A stretch of DNA of 64,000 bases from Rhizophagus irregularis (lineage: Eukaryota; Glomeromycota; Glomeromycetes; Glomerales; Glomeraceae): contig NC_089459.1 of NCBI RefSeq assembly GCF_026210795.1, positions 930,001 to 994,000 on the forward strand, read 5' to 3'. Below, piece by piece: positions 37,552 through 47,228 of the stretch; the stretch's first letter is position 1, and each line of letters starts with the position of its first letter. Under the pieces are notes generated by a model. That model did no database searches, had not been told where the DNA came from, and saw only the letters and a program-made list of their open reading frames with translations. The position numbers and the translations under genes are program-made.

Positions 37552-39804
37552 CTTTGTTTCTAACAAAATTCAAAAAATGTATTATAGAAAATTCCTTTAT
37601 ATGTTTAAACCTTTAATCATGTACATTTTTCGTGCAAAGATGAAATGCTGATTGATTTGCACATCTAATGCTCATTGTAATAATTTTTGTCTAACACAAC
37701 TTGGATCAGCATATATTCCGCATGGGTATTACTGTATCAAGAAGGGAAGGATCTACATGCTATTTTTTGTGTTGCAGATACAACACGTTGTAACGCATGT
37801 TGCAACTAATACACAGGTTAATTTTTTCTATATTACTATTATTATAGAGGTTAAGACGGTTAACTGGTTAAGACATTGGTTAACCGGTTAAAACTATTTT
37901 GACCATAAATCCATAATTCTAGTCAGATTTAGAGATTGCCCTGTAAAAAAAGTCAATCCGTTTTTTTTATTTTATCTTTTTTCCGTAAAAGGCTCATATT
38001 TTCCTAGTCAGATTTACTTAATGCGGCCCAGAGGCTTGGTAATTTCAGTCATGTGTTCCCAAACTCGAAGTTTTAATACCTATTTATTAATAATGGTATT
38101 GATGAAAAATAATCTTCAATGTGTTAGTAAAATCAAAAATCAGTACAAAAAAAAATTTTTGATATTTTTCATATTAACCGATTAATTAACCGGTTAAGGT
38201 TTTTTTTGGACGGTTCCAACCTCTAATTATTTATTGTAGTACGACAATACAACGTTGTAACATATGTTGCGACATTGCGCAAATTTCAAAAATACAACCC
38301 CAACTCTAGTAGTTACCTTTTAATATGATTCTCGGGATCCTATTACAAGCCAAGCTATTTCTGTTAATTATTATTCATTCTATTTTGCGTTAATATCATT
38401 GTCATGAAATGATACATACTACAAATAAATTTTTTTTAAATGTTTTAAATGATACAATTCTTGAGTCATTCTATTTGAAAATTGGCCGAAATCAAAATAC
38501 TTTAATATTATACTGACAAAGGCGACAATATATAAAATTTTATTTATGATGTAAATAAATTTATAAATTGAAACAAGGCGAAATAATAGGATGAGAAAAT
38601 TATGGAGATTTCTGCAAGACAAAATAATATTCTGTAACTACTACATGGATATTAATTAATTGGATGCTGAAGACTCCTAATAATATATATAATGGGCTAA
38701 TGCATTTACAGTAATAATAAATAAAATTAGACCATCGACAAAGGACTAGTGAATTTGATTTTGCTCGATTATTAATCGGTTCAAGTCAATACTCGATCTA
38801 TATTATACAGTATAATCATTACGTGAACTTTGAAAATTTCTATTTCGTAAAATTTCTTTAAAATTTTAAATTCGAGTTCAAATTTGATTCGGATTATAGA
38901 CCGATAATAAGTTGCATATTAGATAATCACGAAAATTTTAGCTAATTTAGTTTTTGACAAGTGTAATTAACACTTAATTAACACTAAAAAAATTCCACTT
39001 TTTAATATAGGTTTTATGTTCTGTGCCTTTCCTTATTTGTTAAATAATTGTTTTTTACGTGGGGTTACGTAAAAAATCTTTTCCCTATTTTTAGATTCGA
39101 TATTAAAAAAAATTTGAATATTTTGTTTAAAAAAGGAGTAAAGCGATAGTCTGATCGATAAGTTAAAAATTTATCAATTAAGATGATATGTACGGTATAT
39201 TAAAGTTAATGCTCGTAACAAATTCAAATTATACGAGATGACATATCATAACAAAATCACCTAAGAAAAATTAACGTTATTAATTTAATCGTCTCCTATT
39301 TAGAATCTCATTCAAATTTACAATAAAAAAAGAACATCTATTATAATTAGGATTTAATGTTTGGCGATTATAATAATCATTGTTTTAAATAAACTTTATA
39401 GTGTTTAATTTAAAATAATTTCAAGGAAAAGAACACTGAGATTTCAGTTAGTAGCTTAATTAAATTATGCCTAGCTGTTAAGTGAAAATGGACTGCATTT
39501 ATATTGGGTTAATAGCACTATAGGCAGAATGCTTATTCCATTAAACTCAGTGACATGACCTAATATATCTTTAAATTTAGAACGTAAACTTATCTAAGTA
39601 AATGTAATAATTGGGATAATGTTAAAATTAAATCTTTATAGAGGATTTTCAATAAACAAACCAATGGTAAAGATATAAAAAATAGGAGATTGGTGACTAC
39701 ATTCTTATATGTTAAGTGTTAATACATTCACTTAGTAAATTATTTATTTTCAAATTAATGTAATACACCTTTAGTTAGTCATATAATATATATATATATA
39801 TATA
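37552..39804. other. Intergenic upstream of K3
   Basis: Contains the K3 promoter region, a probable MITE at 37846-38224 and stretches paralogous to the region upstream of K2 (see 32396-33958). From about 39150 to the transposon at 39805 I see only unannotatable AT-rich sequence, ending in a (TA)n run. Confidence 0.5.
37846..38224. mobile_element. Non-autonomous hAT-like MITE
   Basis: The ends are related inverted repeats: left AGAGGTTAAGACGGTTAAC, right (reverse complement) AGAGGTTGGAACCGTCC, each followed inward by AACCGGTTAA-type palindromic blocks. Such ends resemble hAT-type MITEs. The flanking 8 bp are similar but not identical, so the target duplication is not proven. It is absent from the paralogous K2 upstream region, which supports an insertion. 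No ORF is present. Confidence 0.5.
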
Positions 39805-40065
39805 CAGTGTGGGACAAAAATAGTTGGACTCACCTTTAAAATGCAATATTTTGGTAAGCATTGCTTTATTTTTCACAAAATTTTTACCAAATATTCGTCT
39901 TAATCTGGTGGATTTTACAAATTATTTGTTGTAAAACTACTGTTACTAGTTATCAAAATATTATAAAAAATAGAAAACAGAGACCCTCCATATTTATTAC
40001 AATATTTCAATTAGCATTGCTCCATTTTTCATAAAAATACTATCAAAATAATCTTCATAGTGGGA

Positions 40066-40083
40066 GGATTCTAACAAGCTCTT
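40066..40083. repeat. 18-bp target-site duplication, left copy
   Basis: GGATTCTAACAAGCTCTT is found here and again, unchanged, at 53710-53727. The two copies bracket the poly(A)-tailed element. The length and the adjoining poly(T) are typical of target-primed reverse transcription by a LINE. Confidence 0.85.
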
Positions 40084-40106
40084 TTTTTTTTTTTTTTTTT
40101 TTTTTT

Positions 40107-40418
40107 GTGGAGCTAATGACGTCACAAGGACGATTTTTATTAATTTTGTAGATAATAGGCCGTGAGTCCAGAAGACTCGGGGGCAACGAATCATACAAAA
40201 AATCTAAGTATACAACTAAACACGTAGAAGTATACCTACGATGCTACACGTTTACGAACAAATTACAAAAAAAGACTAAACTCCCACTCGCAAAGCAGAA
40301 AATCCACCCAATAAGCTAGAATAACTCCCACCTACCAAATGAATTACTGCCTAACAAGCTAGAAACGGCAAGAAAAAAAAAAATAAATGTAAAATAAATT
40401 CTAAAACCTAAATTAATA
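40107..40418 (-). other. 3' untranslated part of the half-LINE
   Basis: About 310 bases between the stop of the second frame (40419) and the poly(A) tail, without an ORF. Nothing else was recognised in it. Confidence 0.5.
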
Positions 40419-40973
40419 TTAAACTAATTTACGCAGCAAATCTAAAATTTCTGCTAAAACTTTATTTTTTGATTTACTACGGGACTTGTCCTTCTTTTTC
40501 TTTTGCTCTTCAGACTTCTTGGACGTCGTCTCTTCTGGTTTCTTCTTGGAATTCTTTGAATTCTGTTGAGTTTTCTCAGTCTTCTGACTTCTTGAAGTTC
40601 GATTTCGGTTCTTATTGGCTTTATCGCTGTGTGACCTTGTTGGTTGCGTCGGAGGAGCGTGCCGATTCCATGATAGATTATAATTTTCCCAAATTACCTG
40701 ATTATCTAATGCTGCGCGCATATCAACCCACCTTTCGAAAAAACCAAGTAACTTACGTTCCCCTCTCGCTGTTTGTACAATTTTAAAACTTTTCAATCCT
40801 TTTATCGCAGAAAGGAAAGAATGTGGGCGACGGTCGGTCCATAAGGCTGCTAGAGTCATTGAATCTAGTATCTTATGAATCGTAGCTTGGAACTTCTCAC
40901 ATTGTTTCCTTTCTTTGAGAGTCCACCTTGCTGGAAACCATCGTACTGGTATCCCCCTAAATCCGTAGTTCAT
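40419..40973 (-). CDS. Half-LINE ORF1, second frame: RRM-like domain and basic tail
   Basis: 184 codons. The N-terminal half (GIPVRWFPARWTLKERKQ, LWTDRRPHSFL, KSFKIVQTARGERKLLGFF) has the beta-alpha texture of an RRM-like domain seen in glomeromycete LINE ORF1 proteins (recognition from memory). The C-terminal half is a very basic Lys/Ser/Glu-rich tail suited to RNA binding. Its ATG overlaps the TGA of the upstream frame as ATGA. Either a one-base frameshift has split a single ORF1, or the downstream frame is reached by termination-reinitiation. Confidence 0.6.
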   Translation of the reverse strand: MNYGFRGIPVRWFPARWTLKERKQCEKFQATIHKILDSMTLAALWTDRRPHSFLSAIKGLKSFKIVQTARGERKLLGFFERWVDMRAALDNQVIWENYNLSWNRHAPPTQPTRSHSDKANKNRNRTSRSQKTEKTQQNSKNSKKKPEETTSKKSEEQKKKKDKSRSKSKNKVLAEILDLLRKLV

Positions 40974-42034
40974 ACCGGATCTTCGTTAACTTCGAATTGG
41001 GCTAACCGAAAGGTACTTAATTCTATCTTCAAACGGAGCGTTTGATATTTTCTTTGTGGCTTCATTTGTAAAGAAATAGTTTTCCCCCATAAAGTTAGTT
41101 CCTTCAGAATATCTTCAGGAGTCCAGGATACCGGAATGTCATACACCAAAATGTCTCTGACTCGCGATGTATCATCATCGGTAGGTATATGTCCAGTTAT
41201 TACATTTTTAACCAAATTTTTATTCGACTTCTTTTTTTGCTTCGAAGACTTTGTCAAATCCACATCCATATTTTCTTGTTGTATTACATGTTGCGGCTGT
41301 GTAATATCAACTATTAAGGGCATGGCTGTGTTCAGATTGTGATCCAAAAGTGATTGATTGACATTAGGTTGTGTACCAGATGATTCCGCGATCATCCGAT
41401 CTTGAACATCAGAAGACTTATCGATCGGCTGATTTATATTCAAATCTCGATCATCATCCATTAGATCATCATCATCAGCTTCTAAATTCGGTTGAAAAGG
41501 TATTGCGTCATAATCTAACTCTTCTGAGTCAGAATTATTCGAGGAATCGAGTTGGGTTTTTGAAATCTTTTTTTTTGATTTTTTTGATTTCTTTGATTTT
41601 TTGGACTTTTTGTAACTTCTAGGTAAAAATTCCAGTTGTTTTTCCAGTTCCTCCCGATTTTTAATTTGTTGTTGTAATAGTATAGACAAACTTTCGTCAT
41701 TTTCCATCTTCTTAGCTTGTACTGCGGCGAAGCCTTCTGAAGCGGAATACATAGCAACATGCAGGAAAAATGTAAAACTTTCTGGAGTCATTTGATAACG
41801 TAAAGCCCTTCCCTCCCAACTATTAATATCTTCATCGTTTAGGCCAAAATTATTCCGTATTATATTACGTTGAACTTCTATATTTCGTCCTTTAAAAAAT
41901 GAAGAATAAAGACTTTCACAATATTGTATATAATTTTGATATGTGTGTAATAAAAATGGTTTTTGTTCATGTTCTTTAGTCAAAAAATTATTTTCGGCTA
42001 TTTTAATAGTAGTTCTAACGCTGAGATCCCCCAA
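40970..42034 (-). CDS. Half-LINE ORF1, first frame (5' end cut by Gypsy LTR)
   Basis: 354 codons as it stands. The first four come from the end of the Gypsy LTR, because that element inserted right after the original start. The original ATG and first codons lie at 53624-53614 on the other side. Content: a helical N-terminal region; a Lys-Ser-rich block (KKSKKSKKSKKSKKK) that may be a nuclear signal; an acidic segment; and an RRM-like start near residue 285 (RDILVYDIPVSWTPEDILKEL). The product would be an RNA-binding chaperone of a LINE ribonucleoprotein. The frame ends in TGA overlapping the next ATG. Confidence 0.6.
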   Translation of the reverse strand: MGDLSVRTTIKIAENNFLTKEHEQKPFLLHTYQNYIQYCESLYSSFFKGRNIEVQRNIIRNNFGLNDEDINSWEGRALRYQMTPESFTFFLHVAMYSASEGFAAVQAKKMENDESLSILLQQQIKNREELEKQLEFLPRSYKKSKKSKKSKKSKKKISKTQLDSSNNSDSEELDYDAIPFQPNLEADDDDLMDDDRDLNINQPIDKSSDVQDRMIAESSGTQPNVNQSLLDHNLNTAMPLIVDITQPQHVIQQENMDVDLTKSSKQKKKSNKNLVKNVITGHIPTDDDTSRVRDILVYDIPVSWTPEDILKELTLWGKTISLQMKPQRKYQTLRLKIELSTFRLAQFEVNEDPV

Positions 42035-43249
42035 TTCCCTCTGTCATCAATTTACAGAGTTGCCACATCGAACGGGCATTCCCATGGTCGAACGAACGAA
42101 TGAACGAACGAACGAACAATTGAACAAACGAACAAATTATCAACAACATAATTAACAATAACATATAATAACAACATTCTTGGTTCACGACATAAATAGC
42201 GTTAGTAATATAAAACATCAAACGATATAAAATAAAATTTAACTTCTCCAAATTTTTCCCAAATTATATCCACTTTTACCTTTAATTTCAAACTTCGATA
42301 GCTCTCGCTACGAATTATTACTTTTCAACGGTGTATATTTAATTCTTCTTAAATTTCCATTTTATCCAATTAAAATTAATTAAGCGATCAATAATTAAAG
42401 TTTAGGGCGAACCTATTACCTTTAATTAATATTGTACTTCATTAACAAATAATTAAATGAAACTTATATTTTTATTGAGTTCTGTGGATGTGAACTATGG
42501 AATTACCTTGAATTCCGTTCTCTATATATACAATTTTTATGCTACTTTCTATTCTATCTATATACTATCTTTTACATTCTTTACATATTATCTTTGAACT
42601 ATCTTTCTAATATACTATCTATATTTTAAATACGCTATCTTTTAATATGCTATCTTATATATTATTTTATATGTTATCTTTTCTATTATTCAAATATTAC
42701 ATCGTAAAGAAATAATTTATAACCCATCTTTTATGGCTGTGCTATCTTTTCTTTAAAATAATCTTTCAAATATTATGTCGTAAAGATATAATTCATCTTT
42801 TGTGGCTGTGTTATCTTTTTATATATGTTCTTTTTAATATGTTATCTTTTATATTCCATCTTTTTACTATCCTTTCATATTATCTTTTATATTATTTTGT
42901 GTTCTTTAATCTTTCTGACATTATTTTATATGTTTTTTTAATCCACTTTATGTGTTTTGCTTATAATCTATCTTTTGTGGCTTATAATTATTCTTTCTTA
43001 TCGTTCTTATTGTTAAAGATCGCTAAGCCGCAAATGATCAACTCTATTTATCCTATTGGTTCTCTGTCAATCATTCAATAAATATTACATCATGTAGATC
43101 ATTACTCTTCCTAAATGTTTATCCTTTTCGGCTAATTATTTATCCATCCACGCCAATCCATGATTAATTTGTTCGTTCTTAATACTTGATAATTACATTT
43201 GGCGGTTGAATTTTATCATCTTTTCATGCTTGATATTCGGCCATTTACA
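42022..43249 (-). repeat. 3' LTR of the Gypsy element
   Basis: 1228 bp, beginning TGTAAA and ending ATCTCA on the element strand (TG...CA). Near-identical to 52386-53613. Contains many TATCTTT-type short motifs. Its outer end supplies an ATG in frame with the interrupted half-LINE ORF1. Confidence 0.95.
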
Positions 43250-43266
43250 TTATCCCCCTCTTCGCT
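43250..43266 (-). promoter_or_regulatory. Polypurine tract
   Basis: AGCGAAGAGGGGGATAA on the minus strand directly abuts the 3' LTR. This is the place and composition expected for the plus-strand primer of reverse transcription. Confidence 0.8.
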
Positions 43267-43325
43267 ATTTGTGACCTCACAAATAACTTTAATAGAATCG
43301 AACTCGTGTCTTATCCACAATAATT

Positions 43326-44552
43326 TTAATCGAATCGGACTCGGGTCTTATCGAATACCTCTTTTCCTTTAATTACTATTTTTGGTGTAAATCTCCCTCG
43401 ATCATAAAATTTCTTTAACCATTCTCCATTTTGTGGAGTCTTTAGTATTCTTCCATCCAATTCTTTGAGTTTATATGCCCCATTTCCAAATTCTTCGTGA
43501 ATTAAATATGGTCCTTTCCATTTGTTCTGTAATTTTCCAGACCATTGTTTTTCTCTCCACGCTTCGTATAATAATACTTTTTCTCCTACTTCAAATTTAG
43601 GTTTCCTAATTCCTCTTTTGTCATGTTGTTGTTTTTGTTTTTCTTGAGCTTCTTCCACGTTCTCTTTTATTTTTCTTCTTATTACTGGTAGCTCCTCAAT
43701 TAGTATTTTTACTCTATCAGCTAATGTTATCTTGTTTTCATCTTTGTCTAATGGTAATTTCGCTCTCCTTCCGTATGTTGCATAAAAAGGTTTAATTCTT
43801 GTTGACGATTGCTTCTTTGTTCTGTATGCAAATAATACGGATGGTATATGTTTATCCCAGTTTTCTTCTCCTAATTTGGCTAATCCTTCGCATAAAGTTT
43901 TATTGAATCTTTCGACCAAACCATTTGTTTGTGGCCTATATGGTGTACTTAATCTATGATTTATCCCACATCTTTCTACTAATTCCTCCATCATTTTATT
44001 GTTAAAGTGAGTCCCTCTATCGCTAATTATTTTCTTTGGACATCCATGTCTACAAATTATGTCTCTCCAAATAAATTCTACCACTTCTTTCGCTGTAGCT
44101 TCTTTTAGTGGTGCGGCCTCGGGCCATTTCGTAAAATAATCCATTGCTACTACAATATACTTATTTCCCTTTTCCGTCTCTTTTAATGGTCCAACTATAT
44201 CTATCCCAATCATTTCGAATGGTTCATTTATCCTTATTGGTATTAATTCGTTCTTTCCTCTTGGTTTTCCTCTCATTTGACAATTCCAACACGTTCTTAC
44301 ATATTCTTCTACATCTTCTTTCATATTTTTCCACCAATAATTTTCTTTTATTCTATCTAATGTCGCTTCTATCCCAAAATGTCCTGATAATTCGTTATCG
44401 TGCATCATGTACATTAATCCCTCGTATTCATAATCCCTGATTACTCTAAATTTGTTTTGTCCTTTTACTCTATATAAAATTCCCTCTTTCAATTCATACT
44501 TATTTTCTTTTTCGATATTGTCAATTATTCTTTTGTAATTATTTTCTTCCAT
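43326..44552 (-). CDS. Gypsy integrase
   Basis: 408 codons. An H2C2 zinc-binding domain (H-x..-H near residues 50-58, CWNCQ) precedes the DDE catalytic core: Asp in GIDIVGP, Asp in ISDRGTHFNN, Glu in NGLVERFNKTL. A GPY/F-like region (KWKGPYLIHEE) and a short tail follow. It inserts the cDNA into the genome. The ATG at 44552 lies inside a different short frame (from ATG 44620) that encodes a plausible N-terminal continuation, so the native protein may be made by frameshifting, or an indel has split it. Confidence 0.9.
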   Translation of the reverse strand: MEENNYKRIIDNIEKENKYELKEGILYRVKGQNKFRVIRDYEYEGLMYMMHDNELSGHFGIEATLDRIKENYWWKNMKEDVEEYVRTCWNCQMRGKPRGKNELIPIRINEPFEMIGIDIVGPLKETEKGNKYIVVAMDYFTKWPEAAPLKEATAKEVVEFIWRDIICRHGCPKKIISDRGTHFNNKMMEELVERCGINHRLSTPYRPQTNGLVERFNKTLCEGLAKLGEENWDKHIPSVLFAYRTKKQSSTRIKPFYATYGRRAKLPLDKDENKITLADRVKILIEELPVIRRKIKENVEEAQEKQKQQHDKRGIRKPKFEVGEKVLLYEAWREKQWSGKLQNKWKGPYLIHEEFGNGAYKLKELDGRILKTPQNGEWLKKFYDRGRFTPKIVIKGKEVFDKTRVRFD

Positions 44553-44646
44553 AATATTTCTTTAATTGATTCTACTTCTAAATTTGTTATTTTTGTTATG
44601 TGTTCTATGTTTTTCTCCATTTCTCCACCTCTTTAAATACTTTTCT

Positions 44647-46680
44647 CTAACTACTATCGTCATTTTTAACTTTTATTCGGCTATATCTCTTGGTATCTTT
44701 GTATACACTCTGATTTTCTTCAAACATTTTAACCATATCCAAATATTCATCTTTCTTTAATGTCGGGTATGATGATTTTTCCGTTTTCTTTGTTTCTCTT
44801 CCAATGTAATTTTTCCAACATACGTCGCCATCTTTTTCTAAAAATATCACTATTGATTTATCTATTGTTTCTTTCAATCTGAATATTTCTTTTTCCATCT
44901 CATGATTTCCATGTGGAGTAATTAATCCTCTGTCAAAACTTTTCGTCTTTTGATAATAATATTCACAATATGGTGATTTATCTAAAATTATTATATCTGT
45001 ATCTTCATCATATTCTAACATTCTTCTGTTTATTTGTTCTACTACTTCTTTTCTAAATTTCCATTCCGTCTCCATCTTTGATTCGTAAAATTCATCTTTG
45101 TCTTTTCTTCTTCTTTTATAAGTATTGAATCTTACTTTTAATCCTTGTTTTTCCCATTCTTTAATTAAATTTTGTACTATACTTGTTTTTCCTAATCCGT
45201 CTACTCCATCAATTATTACTATTTCTGGTTGGTCCTCTACTATCTTTAATAACCTACTTAATGCGTCAGCATTCGTATTTTCTTTTCCTGATCTATGTAT
45301 TACTTCAAAATTATATTGTTGTAATTCCATTACCCATCTTGCTCTTTTTCCTTTCGGTATCTTTGCATTCATTAATCCTTTTAATGCACTGTGATCTGTT
45401 ATTACTTTAAATTTTCTATCGATCAAATATTTATGAAAATGTTGAATTCCCCAAACTATTCCTAAACATTCCAATTCTGTTATCGGATAATTTTCTTCTG
45501 CTGGTAATAAGCTTCTACTTGCATATGCTATTACTACTTCTTTTCCTTTTTCATCCTTTTGACTTAATACTGCACCTAATCCTTTTCCTGATGCATCTGT
45601 TATCAATAGAAATTCTTTCTTCCAATCTGGATGTCGCAATATTGGATATTGTATTAACTTTTCTTTCAACTTTTCAAACGCTTCTTGTTGTTCTCTTCCC
45701 CAAATGAAAGGTATTCCCTTCTTTCTCAAATCACTTATTGGTCTCGCTATCTTTGAAAAATTCTTCACAAATTTTCTGTAATATGAACAAAGTCCTAAAA
45801 ATGATCTTACTTCTTTCACTGTTGTTGGTGCCTTCATTTCTTTTATCTTTTCTATCTTTTTATCGTCTGGCCTTAATCCATCATTCCCTACTATATGTCC
45901 TAAAAATTCTATGTTTCTTTCCAAAAATCTACATTTCTTTAATTTTATTATTAAATTATTCTCCTGTAACTTCTTTAATACTTTTTCCACATGTTCCATA
46001 TGGTCTTTTAAATTTTCTGAATATATCATAATATCGTCAATATATACTACTACAAAATCGTTTATGTATTCTTCTAATATTTCATCCATTAATCTTTGAA
46101 ATGTTGCTGGTGCATTCGTTAAACCGAACGGCATTACATTATACTCAAATAATCCTTTCGAACATACAAATGCTGTCTTTTCTTTGTCTTCTTCTTTCAT
46201 TTCTACTTGATTAAATCCTGCCGCTAGATCTATACTTGAAAACCATTTTGCTTTTCTATATTTGTCCAATAATTCATCCATTCTTGGTAAAGGAAAACTA
46301 TCCATTATAGTTATCTTATTTAACTTCCTGTAATCAATGCAAAATCTATATTTTCCTGTTTTCTTTCCTGCTAATGTAACAGGTGAACTCCATGGACTTT
46401 TTGATTTCCTTATCCTTCCCTGTCTTAACAATTTATCTACTTCTTCGCTTATAAATTTTGCCTTTTCATCTGTTTCTTTATATCTTCTTTGCTTTATTGG
46501 TTCTACCCCATCTTTTATTTTTATCTCATGCTGCGCTGCTTTTGTTCTTCCTTCTATTTCCTCATCGTATTCCAAAATATCTTGGTATTCTAATAGTAAT
46601 TTTACTATATTTTCCCAAATTGGTTCTTCTACCTCCCCTATACTTAGTTTTTGCATAAATTTTTCACTTGGTTCGAGCAT
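44647..46680 (-). CDS. Gypsy reverse transcriptase-RNase H fused to a thymidylate-kinase-like domain
   Basis: 677 codons. Reverse transcriptase: YRFCIDYRKLN (~111-121), SSIDLAAGF, catalytic YIDD (213-216). RNase H: TDASGKGLGA (361), ELE (~402), TDHSAL (428), ADALSR (471). Directly behind it, with no stop, residues ~485-677 carry a P-loop nucleotide kinase: IDGVDGLGKTS (490-500), a LDKSPY motif like the DR(S/Y) of dTMP/deoxynucleoside kinases (566-571), then FLEKDGD...YIGRETKK as a possible lid. Such an enzyme would phosphorylate dTMP or a deoxynucleoside and could raise dNTP supply for reverse transcription (inference). A kinase domain here is not part of any Gypsy Pol I know. The frame is -1 relative to the protease. 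Confidence 0.9.
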   Translation of the reverse strand: MLEPSEKFMQKLSIGEVEEPIWENIVKLLLEYQDILEYDEEIEGRTKAAQHEIKIKDGVEPIKQRRYKETDEKAKFISEEVDKLLRQGRIRKSKSPWSSPVTLAGKKTGKYRFCIDYRKLNKITIMDSFPLPRMDELLDKYRKAKWFSSIDLAAGFNQVEMKEEDKEKTAFVCSKGLFEYNVMPFGLTNAPATFQRLMDEILEEYINDFVVVYIDDIMIYSENLKDHMEHVEKVLKKLQENNLIIKLKKCRFLERNIEFLGHIVGNDGLRPDDKKIEKIKEMKAPTTVKEVRSFLGLCSYYRKFVKNFSKIARPISDLRKKGIPFIWGREQQEAFEKLKEKLIQYPILRHPDWKKEFLLITDASGKGLGAVLSQKDEKGKEVVIAYASRSLLPAEENYPITELECLGIVWGIQHFHKYLIDRKFKVITDHSALKGLMNAKIPKGKRARWVMELQQYNFEVIHRSGKENTNADALSRLLKIVEDQPEIVIIDGVDGLGKTSIVQNLIKEWEKQGLKVRFNTYKRRRKDKDEFYESKMETEWKFRKEVVEQINRRMLEYDEDTDIIILDKSPYCEYYYQKTKSFDRGLITPHGNHEMEKEIFRLKETIDKSIVIFLEKDGDVCWKNYIGRETKKTEKSSYPTLKKDEYLDMVKMFEENQSVYKDTKRYSRIKVKNDDSS

Positions 46681-46715
46681 CTTTTCCGTCTCTCTCTCTT
46701 CAGAGCCAAGACTCT

Positions 46716-47210
46716 CTATTTAAAATTCTGGTGCATTTTGAATACCTCTCCTTCATCATTGCTTTCATATTCTTCATCGTCCTCACTCTCCTCACTTTCA
46801 TATGCTACTTCTCTTTCATATCCTACTGGAATCGTTATTATTTCTCCCCGTTCTTCTATTCTTAAGGTATGATCTTCAAAATTTATTTTTGCATTATACA
46901 ACTTCCATATGTCATTTCCCAAAATTAGATCCTCTTCTTCTGAATCGATTACTTCAACTTCTTTTAATATCTCTAATTCATCTTTGTATCTTAAAGTTAT
47001 ATTTGCCTTTCCTAACGCTGCTATCTTTTGCCCATTTGCTATTGTACATCTAAATTTACTTTTTCCAAATATAGGTATATTCAATCTTCTTCTTAATTTA
47101 TCTGTTATCACGCTTACCGCTGCTCCGGTATCTATTATTACATTCACTAATTGATCTTCAACTTCTAATTCTGTTCTCATTGCTGTAGTTCTTTTTTCTT
47201 CATCTTTCAT
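46716..47210 (-). CDS. Gypsy aspartic protease
   Basis: A retropepsin-type domain with the catalytic NVIIDTGAAVSVI segment (Asp-Thr-Gly) and the later ILGNDIWKL, in 164 codons from the first in-frame ATG (47210). It processes Gag and Pol. It sits in the same frame as gag, separated by one TGA (47231-47229), so translational readthrough would give a Gag-protease fusion. It ends in TAG at 46716, exactly where the -1 frame of the RT opens. The acidic C-terminal tail is not conserved in the family. Confidence 0.88.
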   Translation of the reverse strand: MKDEEKRTTAMRTELEVEDQLVNVIIDTGAAVSVITDKLRRRLNIPIFGKSKFRCTIANGQKIAALGKANITLRYKDELEILKEVEVIDSEEEDLILGNDIWKLYNAKINFEDHTLRIEERGEIITIPVGYEREVAYESEESEDDEEYESNDEGEVFKMHQNFK

Positions 47211-47228
47211 AGTTCCCACCGAGTGTAG

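Noticed and set aside
42800-43081. 93-codon ORF with membrane-like composition, also at 53164-53445
   Set aside because: Lies within the LTRs and arises from their TATCTTT-rich sequence; no gene features.
45125-46872. Several plus-strand ORFs rich in Leu, Phe and Ser opposite the Gypsy pol
   Set aside because: They are antisense shadows of the RT, protease and kinase frames.
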